Source: Strigamia acuminata
Taxonomy: Eukaryota > Arthropoda > Chilopoda > Geophilomorpha > Linotaeniidae
Length of the DNA: 64,000 bases
Reading direction: 5' to 3'
Assembly (NCBI GenBank): GCA_949358305.1
Contig: OX442315.1
Location: 19,060,427 to 19,124,426 of the forward strand
The notes under the pieces are model-generated. The model saw only the letters and a program-made list of their open reading frames with translations. It searched no databases and was not told where the DNA came from. The position numbers and the translations under genes are program-made. Of this stretch, positions 22,601 to 35,440 are shown in pieces (position 1 is the first letter of the stretch; each line of letters starts with the position of its first letter).

Positions 22601-25600
22601 TCCGGATCTTGTCCGTCTGCCCACTTTGTTATGCTTTGTAATAGGACATGTCCTTTCGTGGGTGGTAATGGACAGCAAAAATGAAATTTATTGTATCTCA
22701 CTTGAATAGCAGTCGATTTACTTCCTGTTGCAAGGTTACAAACACTTGACAGGTAGGCGAAGCAACACGTGCTGTTTGTAAGCTGCGGGAAAATGGGAGG
22801 AAGTATACGCCGGAAATAGGCGCACGTGATAGAGGGTGAATGTTCGATTGGTTGGCTTCCGTTTGGATATATCAATTTTTCTTGTTATTTACCTAGTACT
22901 AGAGAGAAATTTTGAATTTTGAATTTCAAGCAGTAAATAAGTTTTTTTTTTACTGTTTTGTTTCGTGGGATTGACAGTTTTTTTTCTTTATTCGAGTGGG
23001 TTTGTCGGGTTTTACTGATGTGGTGAGACACGACATACAATCAATTTAATTTAAAATTTAAATGTAAAGTTTAATGCTCTGTTAGATTTTTATTTTTATT
23101 CTTATTTTTATTTTTATTATTATTTTGTTTTCATGTTTTTTTAATTTGGAAGAGTGTCAAGTGAGGACTTAATATGGACACAGTAAATTAAAGTAGATAT
23201 TAGCAGTTGTAGCACGCAATATAAAGGGTTTGTTTGACAGGATGCAAAAATCGTTGGAAAACCATAATGTGGCTACTGCGGCATATTTCGTGAAAAGCAA
23301 TTACTGTATATGCAAATTGCGTTTGGTAAAAATCTCTCAACGAAAATGTACACGGAAAGAAATGTTAGAGTATTTATTTGGACAATTGTTTGAAAATTTT
23401 ATGGTGAGGAGACGACTTTTGCTGGTATTGGGGAACGCCTAATATTATACAGCATTTTTTTTCTTTTCTATTAATAATAATCTGTAGTATTAAAACGGGT
23501 TTCACATAAATGTCAATGAATAAAAAAAAACTGATGAGCTGCAGGAGAAAATATTTTTTCCTAATGCAAATTTCGCAGGGGCGGAGAAAGATTTTTTTTT
23601 TAAATATAAAGAAAAAGTTGGCAGTCATCTCATATGCAAATTAGTCGAGCGACCAACGTGCTTGAGAAAAATGTATATTAAAAGTATTATTGGACGAATG
23701 GAGAAAAAAATATAATGTAGGAAAGTTGAAATGATAAAATTGTTGAATTTCAGTATCGATGAAAAGAAAATTGTTTTTACTTACCGATTCGAGATGACCG
23801 GAGCGCAGTGGCCTCAGATTTGGCGGGTGAAAGAAACTTGATGCGGCGTGCTTTAGTTGTAGTGTGGCAATGAAAGTCACGGAGCAATTACGGTTCAATG
23901 TGGGTGGGTTTGTTGAGGAGGGATGCGTACTCAACTTGTGCAATCCCGTCGATTACTTGCGCGGACAATTGAAAGACCCGGGTTCAAGGGTCGTATATTT
24001 TGAGTTATGGTGCTCTTTCTTGGAATAATAGTCCGTATTTGTAGAAGCCGGCACATCATAGCTGTTCTCAGAAGCATTTGCTGGTGCCGGGATAATAAAG
24101 ATTGGCCTCGCTTTGAATTAAAACTGCGAAATAGTAGACACCCTTTTTCTTAGAATATAGAGTCGCTGGGATGCTGGGGGTTTGGACCCTTCTTTTTCAA
24201 GTATTTAACGTTGACGAAATCAAGCGGCCGCCGCGTCTATTTTTCTCACGCACGCAATGCCTAGTCTCTGCTGGACCATATGAGGTCAGCATGCGAGCAC
24301 ATTTGCTGTTCAGTCGTAACTCAGGTATTGATTTGCCTCTTGTTTGTTTATCCACATTTTATTTTTATTTTTTTTTATGATGATCAGGGGTACGGTGAAG
24401 CATGACGATGAAATTTTAATTTGTGTTCTGCTGGTGATGAGGTTTATGGGTAATGCAAGTTAACAGCGCTGGTTTAGCGGCGATCGATTGTGCGGTGTAA
24501 GATGTGTTTGAATTAAGTCAGGGTTATGTTTATCGTGTTCGTGTGTTGCGGTCATTGAGTTGTAACAGCTGATCAAACATTTGCATAAAATGTTGTGGAA
24601 GATTGGGTAATGTTGGATTGGATAGATTTTTGCGAAAAAGTTGCAAAAAATTCAATTGTGAAAGGCACGATCAAGTGGAAAGTGTTGTGAAGGGTATCTA
24701 ATCTCCCTATTCATGGAAATTCAACCGGAACTTTGATCGGGGTAACCTGACACGTGGATTCAGCTTTTCATGCAAACTAGTTTTTTTTTTTTGTTTCTTT
24801 AAAAAAAAATCTATTGCAGTAGAACAAAAATAGCAATTTAAAATGGTAAAATGTAATTATGCGTTTGGTTAATAGCAAATTGAAAAGGTAATTAAAATTA
24901 ATTTGTTTTGAAAGAAAGGCGGAAGCAGTATTGGATACAGACGGGAGACGGTTTAATTCTATTCCTAATCTCGTTTTATTGTTTCCACAATTTAAGCGGG
25001 TTTTTTTTTTTCGTGACGATTGAAAGACATTTCAAGCTGTATTTCCACTTTGCCATCCTTTTTAAGGGGTCAATAGTGCATTTAGTCAAATGGATATTTT
25101 ATTTCCGATTGTGCACTGCCCAGTGTGCGAATTACTCAAAATGGTCCATGTTGACCACTGAGGGGGACGGTTCAATGCATAGCAAAGCACCCGGGAGAGC
25201 ACTTGTGTCCATTTCCATTCGCGGCACCACTGCTCCGCTGCGTGAAATATTTTTGTTTGCAATTGTCATTTAGAACTAACAAGTTAAGTTGGAGTTGCAG
25301 CTGAGCATTTTCAGTTTGTGTCAAACTGTCATCGGTTCGGAATTCGATTTCATCGAAAGTTGATTCTTCCTTGTTTGTAAGGGCGTATGTCTGCTCTACA
25401 ACATATTTTGATTGTCTGTTTGAATCGTATCATCTATAAATATGTTTCGTATGATCTAAGATCGTAAATTGAGTATTCTATTACATATTAAAGAAATAGG
25501 TGCAGACTCATGTGAACTTTAAACCAAAGGGAACTTTGCCAATTGCGCTATTGAATAACTCACGTGTTTTGGTTTGTTTTTTTCTTCTTTTGTTATTATT

Positions 25601-28600
25601 CTTTATTGGTTCAGTGGACTGCATTTTATACGCCATTTTTTTTTTTTGGTTTGGATTTTAAATTTGTGTGTGATTAATTTATTAGATAGGTGGAGTGAAG
25701 GAGGGAAAAAAGAGGGAATATAAAATGGTAATGAATTTTGAAAAACAAAAGTTAGTATAAAGTGATCTTGACAGATGAGTCGAAAAAAAGTTTTTGAGTT
25801 AGTGGAAACGGGTAGAAAACGGATAAAAACAAGAAAAAAATGTAATCGATAGGACGCCAAGAGACGCACTTGTGCTGCTCTTTACAGCCGTTTCTTAGAA
25901 AGTCATTTGGGATCGTCAGAGGCACGTGACTAGCAAGAACCAATGAGATGGAGTTTGCGCGTGTAAAGAGTACTTGGGCGTGTTATTTGGGAGTTGGCTC
26001 CAACACAGTCGGAGGTAATTGAACGGTTCCTGCTGGCTTACCTCGCTCTGCAGGCTGATATATCAGATTGGAAATTGTGGCATTTATAGAAATGACTTGC
26101 ACAGTCAGCACAAATGCAAATAAAATTACTTTCCAAATGACTGGGGGTCTCACTATGGTTATATGCGAAACGAGGTTTCAGTTCGACGATTTCATATTGC
26201 GCTTTGCCAAATTTTGTTGATAGTTAGTTCGTGTTTCTAGTTTATATATGTCCCTCTTTCATATTTTATTATTTATTCATTTATTTTAATTTAATCTAAT
26301 TTATTTTTTTTTTATTCAAAATTTTGTCAATATTGAAATATTCTCTGTTTAGAAATGCACACCCATTTTGAGTTTACATGTAGCAGTAAGAAGGCGGCGG
26401 ACATTTGTCCTAATTTTAATGTGTTTTAAATGAAGGTTATTTCGAATTCATGTGTGTAATCACAGATAAAAGGTTGGACTATGTAGGAAAAGGAATTGAT
26501 CACGAGAGAGTACTTTGAATAGATTTATGTATGCGGGGTCTTTTAAATATAAACGGCAGCACTTCATTTATGGGGTTTAAGGTACACTCATTACTGTGAT
26601 ATTTACAGTTCATAAAAAAGCGTTGTATTTTGTGTGGATTTAAAAAATGTACTCCGTTTATATTTATTTTCATTTTAGATTTAAAAAAAGTTTGGTGTTT
26701 TATGGATAAGTTTTGTGGGGTTCGATTTTTGAAATAAAATTCTAAATAAGTTAAGAGATTGAAGAAATATTTCACAATTAGTGAAAATTACTGCTCGCGT
26801 ATGAAAGCTATTTGATTTATGAAGCAGCAAAGGCAACGTGCTTTTGATGTGTAGACAGGAATTGGATTTTGTTCATAACTTAGGTTGGGGGCTTAATTGG
26901 CATGAACTGTCATGAGAAAGAATTTTATTTTATAATTAAATCACTAAATTTCTAAGTTCTAGACACCTACAAGATTGTGTGAAAAGTTTATCTCATTTTG
27001 GCTTCGTGGAATGTTTTTTATTTTTTAATCTCTTTGTATATAAATTCTAAAAGCGTAAAAAAAATATAAGAAAGGGATCGATTTTGTTTTTTTTTTGTTC
27101 AAGAGGTTGTTTCTCTATTTTTCAATGTTGATGTTTGGCACTATGACAAACCGGATGTTGATTTCGGGTAAAACCCATGCAAAATAATCAATTAGTATGT
27201 TGATGTTGAGCACGATAGCACCGAGCACTCAACGAGCAAATATCGATTTCGGACTGATTCCTAGTGCTTGTGACGTAATGGTGGTCACGAGTGTTCTGGT
27301 TCTAGTCCGGAAAACACTAAATCGGTGAGTAGAGGAGACTTTATTTTCTGACAGCTTGTTGATTTTTATGTCAAATAATTGAGAGGAAAATGGTCACTCC
27401 GCATGCAATGCCTCATGCTTAATGAGCATTGCTGGCTGTCAGTAAAGGAGAAAAAGCTCATCAATCTGCTACTAACCCACTTGTTGGTCCTTTCAAACAC
27501 TCGTTTCCTTGATTGCTCGAAAAGCAAGAAACCAAGAACCTGCGTGCTTCAAAATAAAATTCTTTTTCTTCGTGTTTACTTATTTAATTTTTTTAGACTT
27601 GTAGAATTTTACATTTAGACTGGTTTAAAAAATACAAACAAGTGACTTTATGAGTTGTGTAAGTTAACCGAATGCAGATGAAATTCTTTTATGAAAATTT
27701 ATCAAATGGAATCTTCTTCAGGTGGCTGTAAAATTTTATAGCTGAATTTGTTTGAGTCAAAATAAGAGAGTCGGCTTTTTCGTGTGTGAAAGATACGGAC
27801 GATTAAAAAAAATATCATTGGCAATTTATCCAAATTTTATACTCTTGATAAACTGACATTTAAATTGAGCTTGCGTTGTTAAGCTTATAGTATGCTTTAT
27901 GAATAATCGATTGACGGCGGTCGATAGGTACGGCTTGTGTTTAACCGGGTTTTAGATATATTTTTAAGTGAAAAATGTGACTAAACTTTGATACAAGTGT
28001 GGTTTTCTAATGGACGGCTAAGGGAAGTCGAAGTTGCTAAAAATGGCAGTAAACACGAGACTTGTCATTGATGTATAGAAAGAGTTGTTTTCTACGAAGA
28101 GTTGTAGCAAGTGCGCAGTTGAAAAAAGGGCCAACTGACTTACGACTTAGCATCAAGCTATTTGCTACATGTTTTCATCTCTCATCTGTGACATGAGAGA
28201 TGGGAAGGGGCAGTATCGAGTCGAGACGAGTACCAAGAACGCTGCGGGCGACCATATTTAACATTTCACTACTTGAATGTAATTAAGAGCGAATTTCTAA
28301 AGGAAACAGAAAATACTAGAAAAAGAGTGAAAATATGAGTGTTGTTATTTGTTCTTGACTTAGTGAAACATAATAGTTAAGAATAGAAAGCGGAATCAAT
28401 AAATGGATTTGCGTGATGTGGGTATGTGCAGTCATTTCATGTAAACTAAGCAACTAGAGCAACTAGAGCAAGAGAATGGGTATTGTTTGTATGGGCCTTT
28501 TGAAAACTCGGTAATCTAAAATCTCGTGAAGTCGAAGGTTATCGTTTCCTTATCTTATGTACCAATATTCTTGATAAGGGCGCAGGAGTTTGTCAACAGC

Positions 28601-29130
28601 CAGTAGTACATTAGAAAGAATATAGTAGATAATGAAAGGCAGTACGGGATAGTTGTATATGTGAAAGTTTGAAGTTCATGCCCAATTTATGGCTCGCGGG
28701 AGTCGTAAAAAGGTTTTTCGTGAAGAGGGGTAAAGGTATGCGTTGATATTGAACGAGGGCCAATTAGTTGTTTTAGCAAAGGCTACGAAGATGTGGTTGG
28801 AGCAAAAGTTGGAAAGATCATCAACATTAAAGCAAAAGAGACAGTCGTAACCCTTGTTATATGTAGTTTTCTGTGTTTTAAAAAGACAGATCGATAAGTG
28901 GAGTGGTACGTCACAGACACTACATTAACAAAAGGCATAAAGTTAGTGCATTTTACGTTCCATGTGTGCATAAGCAGGAAAAAGCGGACCACTCAGCAAA
29001 ATGAGGTTTGCACATTGCCACATATGCCAGGAACCGACTTTTCTGGCTCGGCGGGCAAGGTTAGTTACATAAAGTTTGCTTGGCCAAATGTATTGAATTC
29101 ACTTTTCTGCATTGCTGACTTTTGTCATTG
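22601..29130. other. Abd-B/abd-A interval, segment 3
   Basis: Non-coding. Open frames (at most 121 codons) look like chance. On the minus strand a GC-richer patch at 23786-23960 ends TCG|GTAAGT (donor G at 23784), an antisense exon candidate. A GTCGTAAA lies at 28702-28709. The 9-base unit CAACTAGAG is repeated twice near 28451-28468, and a 10-bp perfect short hairpin lies at 28176-28202. G clearly exceeds C on the + strand in many lines. Confidence 0.5.
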
Positions 29131-29138
29131 AATACTTC

Positions 29139-29148
29139 AGCGCCATCT
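29139..29148 (-). promoter_or_regulatory. CTCF-like core site, middle of the interval
   Basis: The minus strand reads AGATGGCGCT, identical over ten bases and in the same orientation as the site at 6702. It fits the core AGRTGGCGCY exactly, though the preceding base is G rather than the preferred pyrimidine. It directly abuts the CpG-richer island at 29.17-29.36 kb, an arrangement seen at boundary elements. Confidence 0.5.
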
Positions 29149-29169
29149 CTGGAAGTTTTCTCATAACTC

Positions 29170-29430
29170 ACGTTGTTTATTGGTCTGGTTAGATGTGGCG
29201 GAGGCCGAATGCGTCGGCGAGTCGGCGCCGGTAAACAAATCCATTCCCTCCCCCCCATCCCCCCGCGCGCTTCTGCTCTGTCTGGCTTAAGGCGCGGGTT
29301 GGTGCGGGGATCAGCTCCTAGAGACCGCAAGATACTCCCGCCACCGAAAACAATCTCACGCCGGGAAATCACTTTTATAGCCAAGTGCGCACCAAGCACT
29401 ATTGTCAATGCCCTCGTTTACTCAGAGTTT
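29170..29430. promoter_or_regulatory. CpG-richer island next to the CTCF-like site
   Basis: A dense GC block with many CpG, a C-run stretch around 29250-29270 and several GGCG/CGCC clusters, bordered by AT-rich DNA. Overlapping open frames on both strands (87 and 115 codons) have no domain and are best explained by composition. Candidate promoter, boundary or Polycomb response element; nothing in the sequence decides between these. Confidence 0.4.
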
Positions 29431-32400
29431 CATTAAAAAGTTGGCAACAAATTGCGAACGCCCAGATGAAGCAGTAATTCGCTCGCCTGGCTTGCTACTT
29501 GAGTTTGAGATAGCATATTTGGTCTATCCGCTGTCATAAGCGTACTTAATCCAACTACTGTCCAGGGGACTTCTTGTAGTTGTTGAGTACTTGTAAAGAG
29601 GCGAAAGGTTTTGAGTAATTGCGACAGTCGGTTGTAAATTAAAGTTGGGCGTGTTGTAATCAGAACAGACTGGAGACTCCAGTCGGGTTGATTGGACTGG
29701 TGCAAAGTGTAAAAGAATATAAAAGAAGAAAAAAAGTTATTTCTTGCACCTCTGGAGAGAGTAAAAAATAATTTGTGGAGAAGGCAATTTTAGGAGGGCG
29801 ACTGTTGGCTGCAGAATTGGATTGTCGTGCCTGACTAAATCTCCACGGAGATATTTAACGCAGGATTTAGAACCTGAGAAGAATGTTGTCCGCCTGGTCG
29901 TAATGAAGGTTTCTCGGTGTTTTAAGCCCTCCATTTTTTCCTTTTTCCGGCTTTAATCGTACGAGGTAGTATAATCTAAGATTGGAAGTCTTATTTTGGT
30001 AGATAAAAGCAGTTTTTGAACACGGTTAATGGAGTATTAAAACATTAGGAGAATTAAAGCTGAAGGTAAAAATAGACGCTGAATGACAATTTATTTGGAT
30101 GGTTAGGAATGGATTTAGTTTTTTTTTTATTTTTCGGCGTAAATCAGACTAATTTCGTATTTTTTTTTGCACATGTTTAGCAGCTGTTTTTCAACTGCGA
30201 TACGGGTTTTGCCTTTTCAGTAAACGATTGGCAACTGTGGTCTTTTGTGCGAATGCGAATGTGGAGTAAAAAATTGTATAGTTACATGGTTGGAGGAGGT
30301 CTGGTATTTCGAGGTAGCAGAAATTGGAAAGAGGAAATGGCTTTAAGCAAGACACATGCTTTAAGAGGACCATTAATTAAGTTTATTAAAGATTTTTTTG
30401 AAGTAATTACATGAAACAAGCAATATAAATGTTTGTGCGTGTGATGTTAATTTATGATTGTATTTGTTTTGAATTTGCAAAATCAGCTGCCGGATGGATT
30501 GTTGTCTTGTCATTACGTCGGCGTTTAATAACGTACTTGACAAGTAATAAATGATAAGGAAAATATACAAGGTTAGGCTTATAAAGAAATGATTTTTCTA
30601 AAGATAAGAATAAAAATAAGGAAGGAATTGCTTCATTTACTTATTTATTTAATATTTATTTGTGTTTGGGATTTGAAATTTAAAGGAATGGGTTTGCAAA
30701 TAATAAAAATGAAATTGTGTCTTTGTGTAGAGAAATCGAAGGGAAATGTATAGTGGAAGGATTTCCATAATCTCACTTTATGATGGAATGTGATGAAGAA
30801 AGAAATAAGGAGTTGGCATCATGTAATAAGCTGTGCTACACACGGCTCGTAAAGATGTGTTTTTTTGCAATTCTAATACGGGGAATCTCACGAGAAAAGT
30901 GAAGGGAAAAGACATTATTTGCCGTTGGGTCTGTACGAGGAGTTGGGAAAAAGTGTTCAGGTAAAGAAGCAGAAGATTTTGAGCAAATGAGATGCAAATG
31001 AAATTAGCGAGTGGAGACATTAAAATGGTTGCGAGGTATAGAAGAAGAGAAAAGTTTGCGCTGCCGATAGGCATTTATCGCACAATCAAACGTGCAAACC
31101 TATAAGTTGTTAGGTATGATAATTAACGTTTTGCTGGCCTCAATTAGATTGCTTGACTTGTTTATCTGGTTTTTATGCATCGAGCACGAGAATTGGTTCG
31201 GGACGTGCAATTATAGGAATGGTTGTTTGTGCACACAAAACCGTGGGAGTTTGTTAGAGGCGCAGGTAATTTCGTTAGTTAAATAGCTATATGTATGCAA
31301 CGAGTCGACATCTAGACTTGCCAGCCCCGTAGTTTTTGCTCTCACGTTCTCGCTACACGAAATTTACATTTTTTCATCAGTATTGTGAATTTTTTTTTTT
31401 AGGAAAAACATGTATCGAATTCGCATTGTGTGTGGGAAATTCGTCAGGTGTTGTTAAAGATAAATTCCAACAGGATGTATGAAATGGGAATCTTTTGCTA
31501 ATAAATATTAATTTAATAATTGTGGAAGAAATTTGAAGATATTAAAAGTAATTTGGGAATGGATTTGAAAAGAAAAGAATTGAAAAAAAAAGGTGAGAAC
31601 AATAACTAACAGTTTTTTTTAGTTTGTAAATGGAGGAGTGTTGATATGTGAATCGGTGTAACTTAAAATTTGAAAATGGAAATTTATATTTTTGTTTATT
31701 GGGGTTTATGGTTTCAATAATTATGGGATTTTTCTTTTTTTTGTTTATGTGGAAAGAACTTTGGACAAATTAAAGTTGTTTATCAATTTGTTAGGATTGA
31801 ATATGATCCGTTGGACATTGGGTTATCAGTTGATGAGATGTGTAATTCAAATGCGGTATTATCCACATTTCAACGTGGGATCCATTTTGGGAGGATATTT
31901 ACGCGGTAATATTTCTGCCACAAAGCTGCATGATTGCGTCGTTTGTTGATATGTTTTTACAACTACTGAATTGAAAGCAACTGAGCAAAATTTTGTGTAA
32001 ACTCAACTCGGAATGGTAGATAAAAGTCGTTTTCGTAAATCAAAATGATTTACAGATGCGTGGGAAACAAAAAAATAGACAAAATGGAAGAGGGAAACGA
32101 AAGCTTATCAGAATGGGGGATGAGTTGCAGCATCCAACCGAGAAAAACGATATAATGATATTTAATTGGGAGTTGAGTTTGTATAGAAAAGAAGAAATGT
32201 TTGTCAGTTTGTGGGAAGAACGCAAGGGGGAAGCAAAACATATATATTTTAACGTTTTATTTTTCTTTGGTGGTGTGTGTGGTCTTTGTGAACTTTCATT
32301 TTTGCCAGAAGATGACACGTAAAGGTCTTTCCAAGTTTATTATACGACTCGTGTTTATATACTATTTCCCTGCTGTGTGCTCATATGCTTGGGCGTCTTC

Positions 32401-32930
32401 ATACATTTTAAAAAGCCCCTCTTGCCAGCTCTGAGGGAGAAATAAATTGTAGCTGCGGTGTTTTTTTTGTGCTTTTTTTTGGTGGGATGTTTGTGATAAG
32501 TGAGTGTCTTTCGAGTGCCAAAACTGCTCAAAGTTATGATGATTGGAAAAGTTTTGGGCGTGTGTCTCCTTGAAAAGCAACTGATGAATACGCATGGTGA
32601 ACCTTGAGAGCATATTTATAAATTATTCAAGAAAAAATGCCTTTGCTTCGTTTTTATTGCTCGGTACATGTAAAGATGCCCGCAGTGCTGATCGTTTATA
32701 TTCAGAAAAACAAATTATTCTTTCCTGTCTTGGGATTTATCTCGAGCGGGATAAGCTAAACGGGCGTGCGTTTGAGGATGGCTCAGCAGTTTGGCACAAT
32801 TTTACGATAACGGAGTTAAAAAAGGATTTGGAATCTCGACAGGGGAATCTAGCCACATAAATAGGGAAAGAAATTCGAGCTTATTTCCCAATGGGTAATG
32901 GGTACCAGAAACGCTTGTTTGTATATCTCG
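29431..32930. other. Abd-B/abd-A interval, segment 4
   Basis: Non-coding. Marked G over C excess on the + strand (hand count of 30241-30300: 19 G and 4 C). A CTCGTAAA lies at 30846-30853 and a T-run acceptor-like sequence ends AG near 31402. The short open frames show no domain. Confidence 0.5.
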
Positions 32931-33240
32931 GCTAGCCGCAAAAAGAGTTTTTGAGCATTCGGATCGGGGCGATAAGCTTGCAGAAAGGGATATAGAACGG
33001 CAGCCATTGCCTCTCAATTCACACGACCAGTCAAGCATCAAGTCTGAACCCGATAAGGGATTGCGCTCGAGTCTGATAGGCCGGAGACGCGAGATCGCGC
33101 CAATGGGAGTGCAGCTGCGTTTGATGGAGCCCGCCTTCTGGAAGGAGTAAAAGTGGCACGAGGCCGAGCGGGGTTTCTGGCCTCTTCTAGAAGGTTGGGC
33201 GTTGAAGTTTTCTCGCACGCGCCCCGGCCAAAGGGCTATT
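32931..33240. promoter_or_regulatory. GC-richer island with two heat-shock-element-like palindromes
   Basis: A GC-rich block in AT-rich flanks. It holds CCTTCTGGAAGG at 33134-33145 and CTTCTAGAAG at 33184-33193, each a TTCnnGAA unit of the heat-shock element type about 50 bp apart. A 138-codon minus-strand open frame across it has no recognisable domain. A perfect multi-unit HSE array is not present, so function is uncertain. Confidence 0.3.
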
Positions 33241-34999
33241 TTTTTGTCTTGAAAGGGTCCAATGTGGACGCCGGCTGAGATGGTCGTAAAAGTTTTCGAC
33301 TCTTTTCTTTACTTTTGATAAGTTGGCGATGGACAAAAGGGCAGAATAACATGTGGGACACACGAGACCCCCATCATTGGGCGTGCAATGAGAGAAAATA
33401 AAGTGTTGGAATGAAATTTAACTCTTTTGTTGTTTTCGCTGTGATGACTTTATCTCGACTAATTTTGGACTCGGTAATAAAAGTTGGGTTTTTATTTACA
33501 GAAGGGGAGGAAAGGCTTTTAAAGAAAAAAGTTTTAGATGGAGATTGGATTTGAAGACGTGTTCAAAGGGAGAAACGGTCAAGGAAGGAGAATATAATAA
33601 ATGGGAAAAAGGAAGAAGGAAAAGAAGAAAAAAAAAAGTTGCTTGCTTAAGCCTGCTCAGTGCTCTAAGGTTTTTATGATGAAAAAGAGTGAGTTGGAGA
33701 AGGAATAACTTGATGGGGAATTCTATTTGGCTGCTCAGTGTGCAGTCATCTCGCATGAATTCCAGTTGACTGATTGTGACGTCAGAAGCGAAAGTCATTT
33801 CCCATTCCTAGCAGGAGTTCCAAAAACTTATATTTCTTTGCTGGTATGAATTTTTTTTGCGTATATTTCAAACCTCGGAGAAAAATATCGTCTCTTTTCA
33901 TATAAGTTGAAATGCAGTGGCGGGAATGATTAGTCCGTTGACAATACAATTGGGGTTTTATCTTGAAAGTAATTGTTTGCAATTAAAGCGTTTACAGTTC
34001 GAGGTTTTATGAATTTTTTTCTTTCTTTTAATTTGTGCGTTGGTCGCTAAATGATCCAGCATTCATCTGCGTTAATTAAAATTGTTCTGGCGAGATGAAA
34101 GCCGTAATAAAATTCGATTAATATTTCATGCGCTTTCAAAAAGTTCATATCAGAAAGCGACAGCAAGTGCAAATGTCGTCCAGCAGTCGATCGTTTATTA
34201 CGTTGGCAAGTTTCCGAATTTTTCGACAGCCGTGAATCTTAGCAACGCAGCTTATCACAAACCCCAGCAATCATTTTGAAAAGACAGGCGCCTGAAAGAG
34301 AAGATAGGCGTGTAACGGCGCCAGATTCCACCGGGATATGATGGAGAAAAATAAGAATGTTAGAAATGCAAATTATGTGCTTGCGACAATCAACATCACG
34401 GCAAGTGCATAAACACGCGAATGAGAGAAAGATTTTTGGCTGTTATAAAGTACGAAAGCTGCTCGTGTTTCCGCGAATTGCGGTCACGGCGGATCCCAAG
34501 GGTGTGCGCGGGTCTTGTTTATTTTGTAACAAATCTGAACTTTGGGTTATACACTTTTAAGCACTTGAAATTCTGGCAGCGACTTCTGAAATTAACGATT
34601 CTCTCGCGGGGATGGGCCACAGACTCGGTTAATGACGGGGAGATTCGTTAGCCTTTGAATCTCCGTGTTATCAGCTGCCATCCCGATCATTTCGATAACG
34701 GTTGGTCTTTCTCTAATGAGTTTTCACTGATAATGACATTATTATTATACTGGAGTATGGGAATTGCGGAAGAGGGTTTCCAGAGGGAAATTTTGACAGC
34801 CAGCGGTAAGTTACGAAGATTGGTATCGATAAATCTTGACAGGTAAAAGTCATATTTTTGTAATGGTAGACGGAAATTAAAGTTTTAATATTGTGTGTGT
34901 GAAATAAATAATGATATGAGATGTGTGATGCGTGGCTCCGAGCTGGGAAAATAATTAAAAGTATAGCTCGCGGTTCGGTTCTGTTTGGGAAAGAATATC
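33241..34999. other. Abd-B/abd-A interval, segment 5
   Basis: Non-coding AT-rich DNA with a GTCGTAAA site at 33283-33290. GTAAGT donors occur at 34805 (GCG before it) and a CAG|GTAAAA at 34842. No gene is seen. Confidence 0.45.
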
Positions 35000-35440
35000 T
35001 TGCTTTGTCATGCTTTTAATCTCGTTTTCGCAAAGGATTTTAGGACAATACAAGTTGAGATTGGGCCAAGGGGACTTACTCTGGGGCTGATTGTCTGTGC
35101 TCGAGTTCCGGATGGGCTTGACGATGGAAATTGGACGCGAAGCGATGCGACGATTCCAGGAATCTTCGGAATAAAGTTGATGATGACAAGTTTTAGATGT
35201 GCGGCGAAGAGGCGATGCGGCTGCGCGCGTGCGCACTGCCTATCCGCAGCACGTTCGTGGCGGTTTTTCGTGCCAAAGGCCCAATCAGAGACAAGGCGCG
35301 TGCATTGTCCGACTACCAAGCACATGATTGCGCGTTCGTTGCCGTCATTTGCATTATTTGATAACTGGGTAGGGTGGGTTTATGGCAGTTCGGGAGAGGA
35401 AAAAGGAGGAAAAGAGAGGCAAAGTGTTCTTTCGGGTTGA
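35000..35440. promoter_or_regulatory. CpG-richer island with an NRF1-like site
   Basis: A GC-rich block with GCGCGTGCGCA at 35225-35235 (NRF1-type) and a CCAATCA box near 35281. A 151-codon + strand open frame (34985-35440) spans it, with a 105-codon frame opposite. Neither shows a domain or a plausible composition for a protein, and both coincide with the CpG-rich block where stops are rare. Best read as a candidate regulatory island or promoter. Confidence 0.3.

Noticed and set aside
23940-23995. Possible tRNA T-arm (GGGTTCAA between GACCC and GGGTC)
   Set aside because: The loop has eight bases, and no D-arm, anticodon arm or acceptor stem can be drawn around it.
32802-33218. 138-codon minus-strand open frame
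   Set aside because: Composition-driven frame over a GC-richer island; no domain.
34985-35440. 151-codon + strand open frame
   Set aside because: Coincides with a GC-rich island where stops are rare; the translation has no recognisable domain and a 105-codon frame lies opposite.
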